Both the position numbers and the translations under genes were made by a program. A stretch of DNA of 64,000 nucleotides from Progne subis subis (Eukaryota > Chordata > Aves > Passeriformes > Hirundinidae). The notes under the pieces are model-generated. The model saw nothing but the letters and a program-made list of their open reading frames with translations. It ran no database searches and had not been told where the DNA came from. The stretch covers positions 1-64,000 of the forward strand of contig JAKJHU010001667.1 of NCBI GenBank assembly GCA_022316685.1, read 5' to 3'. Every line of letters starts with the position of its first letter. Positions within the stretch are counted from its first letter, which is position 1. Of the stretch, positions 22,522-34,690 are shown piece by piece.

Positions 22522-24549
22522 TCATTCCTTCTCAAATTTGCTTGACATCTCTTGTGCTAGAGTAGTCTCTTTATGTTCAGTCAACATCTCTCCAGGTTCT
22601 TTCTTTTGAGTGTGAGTAGGTCTAGCTTTTAATATCATCAAAGAATTTGGTTTCCCTTTAGCTGCCAATTCTGGATCAATGGGCATTGCTGTAATTTGCA
22701 TTCCTTGTATCACTGGGTGGATTAGTCTAGTAAGACATGGAATCATGCATGATAAGAATAACAATCCTAATCCAGAACATAACAGCATAAATCCCAATTC
22801 TTCCACCCGGCTCCTCCAAAGAGGTTATCCCACCAATCCGTTTTTAGAATAGAATTCCCCTTTTGAACAGGTACGTGTGCCACCCTTTTAATTTCTTCAG
22901 CAAGTGTTGTGATGGCTTCCCCATGATCATCTCTCTCCACACAGCACTCAGATTCCTTAAATCTTCCTCAAACTCCCCCTTCCTCAGCCAACAGATAATC
23001 TAGGGCAATTCTGGTTTGATATACAAATGCTCACATTTGTGAATGCTGCTTGGCCAGTAACTTTAGGGTATCAGAAGTATGGTGTGAAACAACCTCCACT
23101 ACTGCCTGGAGTCTTATCAGCTGATTTAATAGATAAATTTGGGTTCCAGATCCCCATGATCCATCTTCAGCCTAAGTGTCTAGGTTATAATACGTTATGA
23201 TTCTTTCTGCAGGCCATTTGTCTTCCCCCCATTTCTGGCTTCCCCCTGCCTTTGGGAAGTTGAGGTTTAAATATCTTTTATTCATTTCTAGAGTCTGAAC
23301 AAGTGGTGTTCTTAGCATGTTGCTCCTAGACCTTGGGATGATGAAGAAGGAGAGTCGTATAACTCCTAAGGTACAGGTTCCCTCCCACTTTCGAGGTAAT
23401 TCAGTATATACCCGCACAAATCAGTTTGATTATTCCACTCACAATTAATTTCCTTTGTTTTTCCTCAATACCCAGTAAAAGTTTTTGGTCGCCAGGTCTT
23501 AGTTTTATTATCCAAATTAACTACCAAAGTAGATATACAAGGAGTATATTCTACTACTTCATTATATTTCCTTCCTTCTCAAGTTATACAGACTGTTCCA
23601 ATTACTTGATGACTCAAAATCCATCCTTCAGGTCATTCTAATGTCTTGGAAATTTGAGTGTGATTCAGTTTTAAAAATTGTTCTGGAGCTAGACTCTCAC
23701 CTCTCCACAGACATCTTTCAGCCATTCTAAGTCCCCCACAGATCCAGCGCTTGGATAATCCTAATTCTGTAGCAATTTCTTGCATCAAATCTACAAAAAG
23801 GTTCTTAGCTGAGGTTGTCAAATCCCAGTCGCTACACTGCTGTTTAAATTCTTCATACAGCTTATCCAGTTCCTTTCATTCTTTCCCTATGGTCTTTTTA
23901 TGTATTTCTTTTGTTTCTTTTTGATTTTCTTCTTTTTTTCCTTAGTGCTATACCTCCTCTACCTATACTTGGATCGTTCCCATTCTCATCTTTCTCAAAA
24001 TAAAAAGAAATTTCATATGGAGGACAAATTTGATCACTGTAAGGATAAGGAGCTGGTCCATTAAATCCTAAATTTTTCCATACCCAATCCATTTTTCTAT
24101 TTTTAACAAAAACTTCTATAAAATTGCTGTGATTTTAGCAGACAGCATTAACATGTGGATATGCCACCAACACAAATTCCATCTTGTCCTTGAGCCACAT
24201 GGAGTGATGGCATTTATTACAGGGATCAACATTATTGGGACTTTGTTTTTGCATAGATTGCTCTCTCATTGCACTCTTGTGCTGCTTGTTTTGTTATTGT
24301 TTGTTCCTGCATTGCTCGTTCCCTTCTCTCATGGACTCTGTCCAGAGTGGCTCCATAGTTTTGGCCAGTTGCCAAGGGCATCACGACAAACACAGTGAAA
24401 ATAATCCTCAGGAATTTCAACTTTCTACTGTCCTCAAGGCCCTTTGGGCTGCAGCCAAGGGCCAAGATGTCAGGATTCTTGGGAGGAAAGTTTATATCCT
24501 GGGATCTAGTCACTGGTGCCTTTGGTCTCACTGGTACCCTTGGCCTCAT
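22522..24549 (-). pseudogene. env remnant (surface and transmembrane subunits)
   Basis: Broken into fragments. An ATG at 24,549 opens a leader with a hydrophobic stretch (LKFLRIIFTVFVVMPLATG). Surface-subunit pieces lie at 23,898-24,092 and 23,633-23,821, and a WEGTCTLGVIRLSFFI segment at about 23,370 marks the end of the surface subunit, with a weak basic stretch (PRSRSN) after it. The transmembrane subunit follows: heptad-like LLNQLIRLQAVVEVV near 23,130, then an ALDYLLAEEGG segment typical of the conserved ectodomain region, ending near CC at about 22,955, then WWDNLF, then a membrane anchor (LLCSGLGLLFLSCMIPCL) in a different frame. Two TGA stops interrupt the ectodomain, one in place of a conserved cysteine, and a frameshift lies near 22,810. 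Inactive. Confidence 0.8.
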
Positions 24550-24909
24550 GTTTGTTTCAAGGATGGCACAGATTACTCACAGTTCTCACAGCACTGCCTT
24601 CTCCCTCTCTCTCTCCCTGGGTTAGTCATCTACTTCTTCTTTTAGTCTAAACCAAAGCTCTGGAGGTGTACCAACATAATAAGATTTGCTTTTTCACTAC
24701 TTCAGTTAACAACCTGATTTGTTGGTCACTTTTTTCTCTGACGTCGGGGATAATTATTAAGTCTTCATCACCACAAATAGGCACACTCACAATGCCAATA
24801 CATGTAAGAAATGTGTCTGTACTGGAGCACACAAATTCGTTCTCCACAGGAGATATTAATTATGATACAGTGGTCTATAATACTAGGAATTATTTGCTCT
24901 CTTACCTGC

Positions 24910-26086
24910 TCAAAAGCTAATAGAGTAAAAACTCATTGGTCTAAATTTTCTATTAATCAAACTGCTGCATAAAAAGGTTCCATCTTCATATCTCAAAGGT
25001 GTTCCAAAAAAATCACTGAAAAATCTTTTTAAAGTTAACTGTTCATGCACACTATCTAAGCAAGTTAAACAAATCAATTGTCTCTCTCTTTCTTCTGCTC
25101 TTGTTATTCTCCACCACGAATTAAGGCAAAGCGCACAAATAATACAAACCCATGGGCGACACTCTAAGCCATGCTTAGTACACTCCCAGTGTGTTACTTG
25201 TCCTTGGACTCTTTTATTAACAGGTGTTCCCAGTCTCTTTTTCTGGAATTGTAGTTCCTCCTTGAAATCTGTTAGTGTTGGTCGCTGAGGGCCTCTTAAA
25301 AGATTTTCAATCTGTTCAGGCTGTTCCCATTGATCAAGGAAGTGTCTAATCCCTTCCCACTGGCATTCTTCTGACTCCAAACTCAGTGGAGTTGCTGTAA
25401 ACAGCCAATCCAGAATGCCTAATTTTTCTAATAAATTAAAGTTAGTTGCAATTACAAACCACAAACCTTTAATCGTTAACTATCAAAGGAGTTTGTTAAC
25501 CTGAACAGGTTAAGCAAGACAATTTATCTTTTTCTGTTGTTTCTGGGTATCCTACTGTATCCACATCTTACTTTTATTATCCTTTGTTGTTCCTGCAGTG
25601 TTCTCAAAGCCACTAATCGTTCCATGTGATATGCTAAATAAATAAATGCTCTTTGTACTTGATCTTCTATTATATAAGTATCAATGTTGATCTGTGCTAA
25701 AACTCAATTGTGCATTCTAAAGTCTTACTCTACTCTACTAAAACATCGTATACAATTAATCATAAAAGCTACATCTCTTTGGTCCCAAGGTACAGTTGTT
25801 CTGTGCCAATGTCTTTGTCTCAGCCACTTCATGGTCACTGCTTTACACCGCTCACACTGATGACCGTGTTTGCAGCCACCTTGCTGAAACACGGAAACTT
25901 CTCTCTGCGGATGGCAGCTTCTGACCTTTCTGTCCTAAGGATATCTGGAATATCCTGGGGCTGGGTTATTCTTTCAATATGTGGGGGGCACACCAAATGT
26001 GTTGCAGCATTATGTGAAATCCACAGCCGAAAACAATTTTCCATATGAGTTTTAGCCTCTGGGCACCAAATGCTCTCTTCAGCCAT
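24910..26086 (-). pseudogene. Unassigned retroviral frames between RNase H and env
   Basis: Two open stretches lie where the integrase gene should be. The first starts with an ATG at 26,086 (MAEESIWCPEAKTHMENCF...) and runs 83 codons to 25,835. The second is open from just after a TAG at about 25,484 to 24,910, about 190 codons, without a clear ATG. It has acidic and glutamine-rich N-terminal parts and a Cys/His cluster in its middle (C, H, C, C, C, C within WECTKHGLECRPWVCIICAL, then LICLTCLDSVHE). The cluster is not the gag zinc knuckle (CX2CX4HX4C) nor the integrase HHCC module. Between the two frames are several stops. I do not recognise the product; it may be one decayed accessory gene or a diverged part of pol or env. 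Confidence 0.45.
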
Positions 26087-26275
26087 GTTGTTGATTAATT
26101 ACAGTTTTGCTTTAAACTGTTTTGGACACAGTTTTTTTAATAAATTAATCCTTTTTTAATAAAAAGGGTTAATCAAATTTAAGTCTTATTTCATTTTACT
26201 TTCAAGTCTCCTGGTGTTGAAATAATTTTCCAATCTTTTATTGGGTATAGGTCCTTTTAGCCTTGAAGCATGAGT

Positions 26276-27211
26276 CTAGCCTTTTTCTGACGTTTGAACT
26301 GTGGTTTTGTCAAAGAGATTCCATTGTCCCTCTTTTAGAGTTGCTCCTAGGTTTTTCATGGCTTCTGCTTTTGCTAAAGAAAAGTATGGTGGTTGATTTT
26401 GTGTTCCTGCTTCCTGAAAAGTCATAATTACATTGCTGTTTTCCCTCTGGGCAGCTTTCTTAGCTTTATCATCAGCCAAATTGTTCTTCTTGTTTTAATG
26501 TCTCTCCCCCTCTGGTGGCCTTTCACATGAACCACTGCTATCTTTTTTGGGCTCTGCAAAGCTTTAAGAACTTGAATTATCAATCCTTGGTGCACTAATC
26601 CTTTTCTTTGAGTGTTTATAAGTTCCCTTTCTTTCCAAATTCTTCTAAATGTATGCACTACCCCAAAGGCATATTTTGAGTTGGTGTATATGGTCCCTTC
26701 TCAATCCTTTAATAACAGCAACACACAGAATAATCCATGGAGTTCACAGGCTTGTGCTGACCAGGACGGGCTAAGGGGACCAGATTCTTTTACTTCTAGT
26801 TTTTCTCCACTCATTATGGCATACTCAGATTTCCTTCTTCCATCTACCACTCGGGATGATACATCTATAAATAATTTTTCTCCTGTTTTTAATTCTTGTT
26901 CTCCTAAATCTGGGCATATTTTTGTTTGTAACTCTATGACCTCCATGTATTAATCATGTATTAATTCTTCCCCTGGGTCCCCGTAAAGGAACTGGGCGGG
27001 GCTTTGTATATTTGTCGCTCAGCTCTAATCCAGGGGAGGCTATCAAGATAGCCTCATATTTTAATATTCTGCTATCAGTTAATAATTTTTCAGCCTTTTT
27101 TTGCAAGGATTCCCTAATATTAGGGGGATGTACACTTCCAGTGGTGTCACAAAGGTTACTTTTTGGACTTCTTCTACGAACACAGCAGTGACTACCAGAG
27201 CTTACAGGCAT
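26276..27211 (-). pseudogene. RNase H region of retroviral pol
   Basis: Fragments in changing frames. KLFIDVSSRVVDGRRKS near 26,865 is the start of the RNase H fold; the first catalytic aspartate (26,863-26,865) is kept but the following residue, usually Gly, reads Val. HVKGHQRG near 26,530 is the C-terminal histidine-containing loop. After it, LADDKAKKAAQ and about 60 residues lead to a stop at 26,276, where the link to integrase would begin. 26,954-27,211 belongs to the connection domain. Several frameshifts; inactive. Confidence 0.75.
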
Positions 27212-27298
27212 GTTGGCCAGCTCTTACTAATTGGATCCAATAATTTGGAATAATATCCTAGTGGCTTTCGGCTTCCTGCCCAACCTTGAATCAGTACT

Positions 27299-28390
27299 TC
27301 ATAAGCCATCAACTGTATTAACAAATAATTGAAAAGACTTGTCTAAATTGGGAAGACTCAGTACAGGAGCTTGCAGTAGGGCTTCTTCAACTTGCTCAAA
27401 ATTTTCCTGATCCCTTTGAGTCCATTTCAAACAATTGGTAGTTAGTTTCTCATTTAGAAATTTTACTTTTCTGCTAAACCCTTCTATCTCTTTCCTGCAA
27501 TAATCCCAAAGACTCAAAACCTGCTTTATTTCTCTTTTAGACTTTGGGGGTCCCATGTTCAATATTCCTGAAACCCTTTCACGGTCTTGTTTTTGTTCTG
27601 CTTACTACTCCAATGACCTAAATACCGCACTTCTGACTCTACAAACTGCAATTTTGACTTTGATATCTTCAGTCCATTTTCTCCTAGAAAATTTAGAAGG
27701 TTAATAGTACCCTGTCTAGTTTCCTCTTCACTTTCTCTTGCTACTAACAAATCATCTACATACTGTAGCAGCTTAATTCCTTTGGGTAACTCAAAGGACT
27801 TCCAAAGATTTTCTAAAAAAAGAAAAGATTGGGTGCCTCTGTAAAACCTTGCAGTAGCATCGTTCACCTGAATTGCTCTCTCCTACCTGTATCTGGGTCC
27901 TCCTACTCAAAGGCAATCCCTACTGCCCTCATCCAGAGGGCAAGTTCAAAAGGCTTCCTTTAAATCCACGACACTGTACCAAATGTAATTGGGAGGTATC
28001 TGGCTTAGCTACTCCTGGAAAGCGGGTAATGGTTCTTTGATTTGCCGCTCTGAGATCCTGGACTAGTCGGTAGCTACCATCAGGCTTCTTTACCGGCAGG
28101 ATGGGGGTATGATGTGGTGATACACAGGACTCCAACACCCCCTGATGTACTCAATTCTCAACTACTGGTTTCAGTCCCTTCCGACCTTCCAGTGATATCG
28201 GATATTGTTTTACTCGAATGGGGATTTCTGGGTTCTGTATTTCAACGCTAATGGGCTGAATGTTTAATTTTCCTACTTCACCAGTATACCACACAGTGTC
28301 ACTAATCTCGAAATGATCTTCTTCAGTTAAAGAATAGATTTTAAGTTTTCTTTCACAAGGTGCTATTTTAATCCTCAAGGCTATTATCAA
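27299..28390 (-). pseudogene. Reverse transcriptase remnant
   Basis: Fingers: KQYPISLEGRKGLKPVVEN, then an in-frame TGA near 28,150 and the continuation with TPILPVKKPDGSYRLVQDLR (27,929-28,138). Palm: the catalytic motif YVDD is intact at 27,751-27,762 within LLQYVDDLLVA. The thumb and connection follow at 27,299-27,562 (LSLWDYCRKEIEGFSRK). The part between about 27,870 and 27,930 has lost the reading frame. The motif wording is of the gamma/epsilon-retroviral type. Inactive because of the stop and frameshifts. Confidence 0.88.
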
Positions 28391-28398
28391 GTCCCCTC

Positions 28399-28682
28399 CT
28401 AATAAATTAATATCACCTCAGGTATTAATACCAAATCATTCAGTCCAAATTTTTCATCCAATTCAATCTGCACATTTTTATTTACAGGAACATGAAAAAC
28501 TTCTCCTTTAACCCCAGTTCCTGGGACACGTTCATGACTTACTTCACACCCTTGTGGTAGTTTTCTTACTGGGGACCTAGTAGCTTCTGTGTCCACCAAA
28601 AATGTGATTTCTTCATTTTGAGGACCTATTTTCAGTTTTATCAAGGGGTCTTCTAGGTGTTCAGTCCTCATTAAATAGAGCT
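28399..28682 (-). pseudogene. Retroviral protease remnant at the truncation point
   Basis: Contains EEITFLVDTEATRSPVRKLP. The active-site triad of retroviral aspartic proteases is normally Asp-Thr-Gly; here the third residue reads Glu (codon region 28,582-28,593), which should abolish activity. Viral similarity starts right after CPEE at about 28,682. The frame happens to stay open into the adjoining host DNA up to 28,947, giving a chimeric 182-codon frame that is probably fortuitous. Confidence 0.75.
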
Positions 28683-29568
28683 CCTCAGGACAAGGTGTCT
28701 CCTCACAGCCCTTGGTGGCACAGAGGCTGCTGTGCCCCAGGACACCAGGACTTGGCTTCTCCTGGGCACTGCCAGCCCTGCCAGGGCCCTTGGCCATGTC
28801 CAGCACAGCTTGTCCTGCCCTGTCCCACAGCTGCTGCACACTCCCATCTCGCTGCCCCCCTGGCTCTGCCCTGCCATGGCCTGCCCAGGGCATGTCTGAC
28901 ACCCCCCATCCAATGGGCTGGGGGTGGGAAAGTGTTCCTGAGGGCACAGGGAGGGGACAGCTGGGCTGGACTGACCCAAGGGAGCTCCCATTCCTTGTGA
29001 TGTCATGGTCAGCAATAAACTGAGGGAAAGGAAGGGCGATGGGGGTGGCGGTGAGGGCTGTGGATGTCTTTTCTTATTGAGACATTTCTCATGCCAAGCA
29101 CAAAGTACATGTAATCCATCCTTTCCTGCCAGGAGCTGGCTGGACATTGTCTGCTGATGGGAAGTAGAGAATTGATCTCAGTTGTTATTTCTGTCCTTAC
29201 ACACGTGGCCTTTGCTTTTTGAGGCCCTTGCTGAGGAGGATGGTCACAGCACAGACATGCAGCAGGACAGTGACCAAACTGCCCGAGCACTCCGGCCTTG
29301 CACCCACAGAAGGGCTGGGAAGGGGAGTGTGGAGCTGGGAAGAGCAGATGTGGAAAGAGCCAGGGCCATTGTCCCTGTCTGTGCTGGCTCTGCTGGGAGC
29401 CTCTTTGCTTCCCATCTGCAAAAGATCATTATTTTATTCAGATGCATAGGGAACAAAGCTTCTGAAAGTCATTGAGATACTGAATAATGGCAGATACTCA
29501 TGTAGAAATGCTGTGAGTAGTGATATTCGTTTGTGGAAAACATAACAGTAGGAATGTATTAAAAAAAT
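28683..29568. other. Host DNA next to the retrovirus, no gene seen
   Basis: The first ~80 bp (28,683-28,762) match 50,070-50,149 almost exactly. The rest is GC-rich, with AATAAA at about 29,014, and then mixed DNA. The open frames on both strands at 28,670-29,150 do not resemble proteins. Confidence 0.5.
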
Positions 29569-29895
29569 TCAAAAATGGAAAGAAAGGACACCACGTCTGA
29601 GATTGAAATAAGTTATATTCAGAAGGTTCTGCAGAATAAAAGAGGCAGGTTTTTGCTTCTGAAATCCAGCCAGCAGTTTCCTCATGCACTCCACGAGTTC
29701 CTTATTCCTCAGGCTGGAGATGAGGGGGTTCAGGGCTGGAGGCACCACTGAGTACAGAACTGACAGGGCCAGATCCAGGGATGGGGAGGAGATGGAGGGG
29801 GGCTTCAGGTGGGCAAACAAACCACTGCTGACAAACAAGGACACCACAGCCAGGCGAGGGAGGCACGTGGAAAAGGCTTTGTGTCCCAGGAGGCC
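29569..29895 (-). pseudogene. Olfactory receptor fragment (TM6-TM7)
   Basis: Reads GHKAFSTCLPRLAVVSLFVS, then HLKPPSISSPSLDLALSVLY and PPALNPLISSLRNKE, i.e. TM6, the third extracellular loop and TM7 of an OR14-like receptor. The conserved NPLIYS tyrosine is Ser. It is more diverged at the C-terminus (VECMRKLLAGFQKQ) than the other two copies. Everything upstream of TM6 is missing; at 29,895 the OR sequence meets the minisatellite-like repeats at 29,896-30,130. Confidence 0.88.
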
Positions 29896-30130
29896 CCACT
29901 TTGCCCAAGTAGAGCCTTGCATCCATGAGATTCCCTGTTGTCACTGTGCTCTGCTGGGTTCCGTGGGGCTGTACTGTGTCACAGGGGACACTGAGCTCCA
30001 CGTGCCCTGGCACTGTCCAAGTGGCACCTGGCTTCCATGAGGCCCCGCTGTGTTTGCAGTTGACACTTGGTTCCCCAAGATGTCCTTGTGTCACACAGCT
30101 CTCCTGGTGCCATGAGGCCCGGCTGTGTTG
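29896..30130. repeat. Degenerate TGTCACA/CCATGAGGCCC minisatellite
   Basis: Imperfect units of about 45-60 bp containing TGTGTCACA, TTCC and CCATGAGGCCC phrases; related to the longer array at 56,520-56,985. Abuts the OR fragment. Confidence 0.6.
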
Positions 30131-30724
30131 ATGCTTTCAGGAACCCAGAAATAAAGTAACAGCCTTGGAGATAATATTATAGAGGAGGTAATAGAAAGGC
30201 TGATCTTTATTGGAGGCCTCTAAGAGGCAGATATGGAAAATGTCCACAAAACGCCCAGCCCCCCAAAGGGTGAAGACAGTTCTATAAATTTAGCAGATTA
30301 GCATATTTGACAAAAATCACCAGTTAGGAGCACAGGTGGTGAGGCATGACAAAGTTCCTTGCAAGAGTCACTCTGTCCCTGACTGGACACTTCAGGCACA
30401 GCAAGGAAGGAAAGCAACAACAGAACCAACCAAAATCCAGGCAATCAAACCAGAAACGAACCGAGGACTGTCCCTGTGTGTGTGACAAGAGGACAGTGAG
30501 GGCAAGGATAAAAGGAACACGGCCTAAAAGCGTCACTGAGCTCCAACTTAACAGGACTTGACTTACACCCCAACCTGAACTTACACCTTCAGCTTCACAA
30601 TTTAACAAAAGAACAGCACTTGACAGTATTTATACAAACTTAGAAACTATGATGTAACCATTCACAGAGGAATAGTATTTAACTTTGCTTGTAACTTCTA
30701 TTAAACCTGGAGTTATGGTAAGGC
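30131..30724. other. Stretch without a recognised gene
   Basis: AT-richer non-coding DNA. No repeats or frames of note. Confidence 0.4.
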
Positions 30725-31015
30725 ACTTCACAAAGCACTGACTCAGAAAACTCTAAACCCTACAACTTCAATTTTCCAGATTTTGAGAAGAGGAAGTCAG
30801 GAGAAGGGAGAGAGATCCACAAGTCAGGGCCTTGGATCCAGCGCCATCTCAGCTGCTGTGAGCTCCGGGGCCGTGGGATGTGTCAGTGTCACAGCCGTGT
30901 CACAGCCTCACCTGCTCTGGCCCCTCTCACAGGTGGGATTTTCAGGGTGCCAGGGGCTTGGCAGCCACTTTGGGGCTGAACCAGAGGCTGCAGTGGCTGG
31001 GGCTGGGGCAGTGAC
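30725..31015 (+). repeat. Dispersed repeat pair, copy 2
   Basis: Paralogous to 16,486-16,790 in the same orientation; non-coding. Confidence 0.75.
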
Positions 31016-31752
31016 CATCCCAAAATCACCTCAGAAACCTGGGATGCACCAAAATCCCTTCAAGAACACGGAATACCCAAAAACTCAATGAAGAACGGGT
31101 TCCCCCTCCCTTCATCATCCCAAACCTTTGGCTGTCTCATTCCAGACTTCTCTACACCGTCCCAATCCCCACCCAAACCCATCCCAGCTCTCATGGACAT
31201 CAAGACCCCCTTCCCAAGCCCTATTTCTCCCATCCCACTCCTCCCAATCCCCATCCCACCCATCCTGCCCCACCCAATGCTCACCTCACCCCTCCTGATC
31301 TGCATCCCACTTTGCCCAACCCTTTTCCAACCCCATTCCACACTGAGGGGCTGAGGAATTGAGTAATTTTGGGGTGGGATTGAGTAGTTTTCAGTGGTAA
31401 TGAGTGTTTTTGAGGTGACAGATCAAAGCCTCTTGTCTCTTTGAGCATTAAGAAATGGAGACAAGCACACCAATTACCCCCAAATCCTCCCAAGTATCAT
31501 CTGCAATCCCAGATTCTCTTGAAACACAAGGAAAAAGTGAGGCTTCACATGCCGTTGATGAATTTCCTGATTTTCAGCCCAATTTTGCTGGTTTTAAAGG
31601 GATGAAGATGAACCAAAAGAATATTAGGAACCACCAAACTAAAGGACCACCAGCACAGTGTCTTCCCAATGTGGGTCCCCTGATGGGGGAGGGGGATGGA
31701 GTTGGAGCAGTGCAGGAAGCTTTTCCCAGTCGGGGCACTCGCAGGGCTTCTC
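31016..31752. other. Pyrimidine-rich DNA and ZNF-B 3' flank
   Basis: 31,110-31,345 is C/T-rich with repeated CATCCCA and CCAATCCCCA phrases. From about 31,640 the minus strand is the 3' flank of ZNF-B, related to that after ZNF-C (45,199-45,270). Confidence 0.5.
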
Positions 31753-32498
<746 letters not shown>

Positions 32499-32499
32499 T

Positions 32500-33790
32500 T
32501 CTACAAGTCACCAGAGATCTGGAGTCCCTAATAGCTTATCAAATACCAAGAGCAGCCTTGAAAATTCCTTTGTGGAGTTGCCTGTCTCTGGTCTCCCTGC
32601 CCTCCCCAGGCTGCTGAGAATCCCAGGAATCTGAAAAGCTCCCCCCTTTTCCATTTTCCATTTAGGAATGCTGGGGGTTTTGGGGTTTCAGGGTCCCTTC
32701 TCCTTTTATTCTCTGCTTTGGGGTGCAGGGGCTCCAAGGAGTCCCCCCCTGCCCCTCTCCAAGCTGTTGAAGGTCCTGCAAATGGCAGCACTCCCCCCTG
32801 TCTGGGGTCCTGGGGGACACAGAGCTCTGCTCCTCCAGGCTGCCTCTGCCAGCAGCCACCACTGGGACCCCCCAATGTCCCCCCAAGAGACATTTTCCAC
32901 CCAGCTTTGGAGTTCTTACTTCTCCAAACATCCCCAACCAAAAAAAAAAAAAAAAAAAAACACCAAAAAACCCCAGCCCAGGGACCACTCAGGATATCTG
33001 AGCCAAGCTCCCTGTCTTGGGCTGGTAAGACAGGGGTCTGCTATGGAAGGTGGGAGCCTCCCTTGAAATGGAAAATACAAACCCCCTCTCTTTGAATTAT
33101 AATTTTGAAATTAACGGGCTCTCAAGCAAAGATATGGCAATAGGAATATCAGTTCTAGAGTAGGAAAATTAAACTAAAAATGCAGTAGTAAAAAAAACCA
33201 CCACCAACAAAGCCCAAAATATAAGACTCAGAATCCAACCTGACACCCGGGTAGTCAGGGTGTTGCTAGCAGTGCAATCAAATCGTGGCTGCAGTCCTCC
33301 TGGAGTGACAGATGTGGTTTTGCTGAAGCAATGATCTTGTGGAAGGTGTAGTTTTCCTCTGAAGGTCCAGTGGTGATGTAGATGGGTCTGGTCTTCCTCT
33401 GGGAATCCAGTGGAAACTGGCTGCTCCTGATGCTTTAAATCTAAGATTATATCCAGGTCAGGAATGCTTGGCTCCTCCATCTGGGTGGAGGATCTCACAA
33501 TGGGATGATGTAATTTTATCAGTCATGCAGTGGGACTCAATGGCCCATTACCAGAAGATATCTCCCTGGAGGGAGGATGGGTCATGTAAGAGATCAAGAA
33601 CACTGCCCCATCTGGTTTGAACAGCTGGGCCATTAAGAGAATATCCCCCTCAGAGATATGAGGAATGAATGGGTCATGGAAGAGATAAACAACCTGCCCT
33701 CCTGGTTTTAACAGATGGTAGTGGAATACATTTTTTCAGTTACATCTTGCATTGCAAGACAGGGCTTGATGCTCCTTGCCCAGGCTCTCT
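32500..33790 (-). repeat. Upstream region of ZNF-B (duplicated arm)
   Basis: Non-coding; same orientation as 1,693-2,960 and inverted relative to 42,690-43,870. Contains an A run of about 20 at 32,940-32,960 that differs in length between copies. Confidence 0.8.
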
Positions 33791-34690
33791 CCAGAACATG
33801 CCCAGGCCAATGCTCAGCAGAGAAAAGCCCCGTGAGCAGCCCCAGGGTGGCCGTGGGCAGGCTGGGGGCAAACAGCATGGCTGGGGCTCTGCAAGGTGCC
33901 TGGAGGAGATGGGAAGGAGCAGCAGAGCAGGGGCTGATCCATCCCCACTGCGCTGGACACCCCAGGGCAGCGTCCCAGAGCGTCCTCATGCACCTGTCAA
34001 CAACATCCCCCCTCTGCAGCCCTGGCCTCTCCCCCAGCTCACACAGATGCTGCGTCCTTGCAGGCACAGACATGGCAGCACTGGCTCAGGAGCCCCTGTG
34101 TGCACTGCCCAGAGCAGGTGTGAGCACCCCCATGGTGTTGGTGTGGGGAGATGAACCTGAGGGAGCACAAATGCCATCATCAGCCCCTGGGGCCAGGAAG
34201 GGCTGGGGGCCAGCAGGGAAAGCACTCAGGTTTGTGGTGGCCTCTGAAGTCAGCCAGAAAGTTTGTTCCCATGAGCTGTGAGTTTCCTGTGCCACTGCAG
34301 ATGTTGTTCAGAGCCAGGGCAGCCACCCCCAAACTGCCCTGAGCATTTCCTTTGCTTCACCTTGGCTTTCTTTACTCTTCCTGGTGCAAATTTCCTTCTA
34401 TTGCCCAGCCCTGTTCCCTTCCCATCCCATCCCTGGTTGCCCTTTCCTCTCTGGCCCCACTCCCCATTTCAGTTCCTGAGTTCCCAGCACCATGGGAACA
34501 TCCCTTGAGGAGCAGGATCACCCTCCAAGTGCCACAGGAACTGTGTGTAGGCTCCTGCAGTGCCTCGTGCTGCTCCCTTGCCAGAGGCACCACAGGCCAG
34601 GGGGGCACATCTGGGGCTGTGGGGCTCCCTGTTCTGGGCACGGAGGAGGAGCTGCAGAGGCTCTGCAGGACTGACAGGATGGGCTTTGGG
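33791..34690. repeat. Segmental-duplication block X, copy 2
   Basis: Direct copy of 2,961-3,836 with a few small deletions (for example around 34,310-34,340). The left arm of the large inverted repeat begins within it at about 34,535. Confidence 0.75.

Larger units (their letters stand above)
21559..28682 (-). mobile_element. Endogenous retrovirus, class I-like, 5'-truncated and inactivated
   Basis: About 7.1 kb on the minus strand. Reading down from 28,682: protease, reverse transcriptase, RNase H, a region of unassigned frames, env, polypurine tract and one LTR. gag, primer-binding site and the 5' LTR are missing: viral homology ends at 28,682 and host sequence paralogous to 50,070-50,149 follows. 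The integrase module is not recognisable. The reverse transcriptase motif style (VQDLRAAN, QYVDDLLVA) and a gammaretrovirus-type Env transmembrane subunit support class I. In-frame stops and frameshifts occur in every gene, so no infectious function remains. Base composition is AT-richer than the surroundings. Confidence 0.92.

Noticed and set aside
24235..24645. Plus-strand hydrophobic frame in the provirus
   Set aside because: Antisense of the env leader region.
21559..28682. Intact retroviral genes
   Set aside because: Stops, frameshifts and a changed protease active-site residue are present and gag, integrase and the 5' LTR are not seen.
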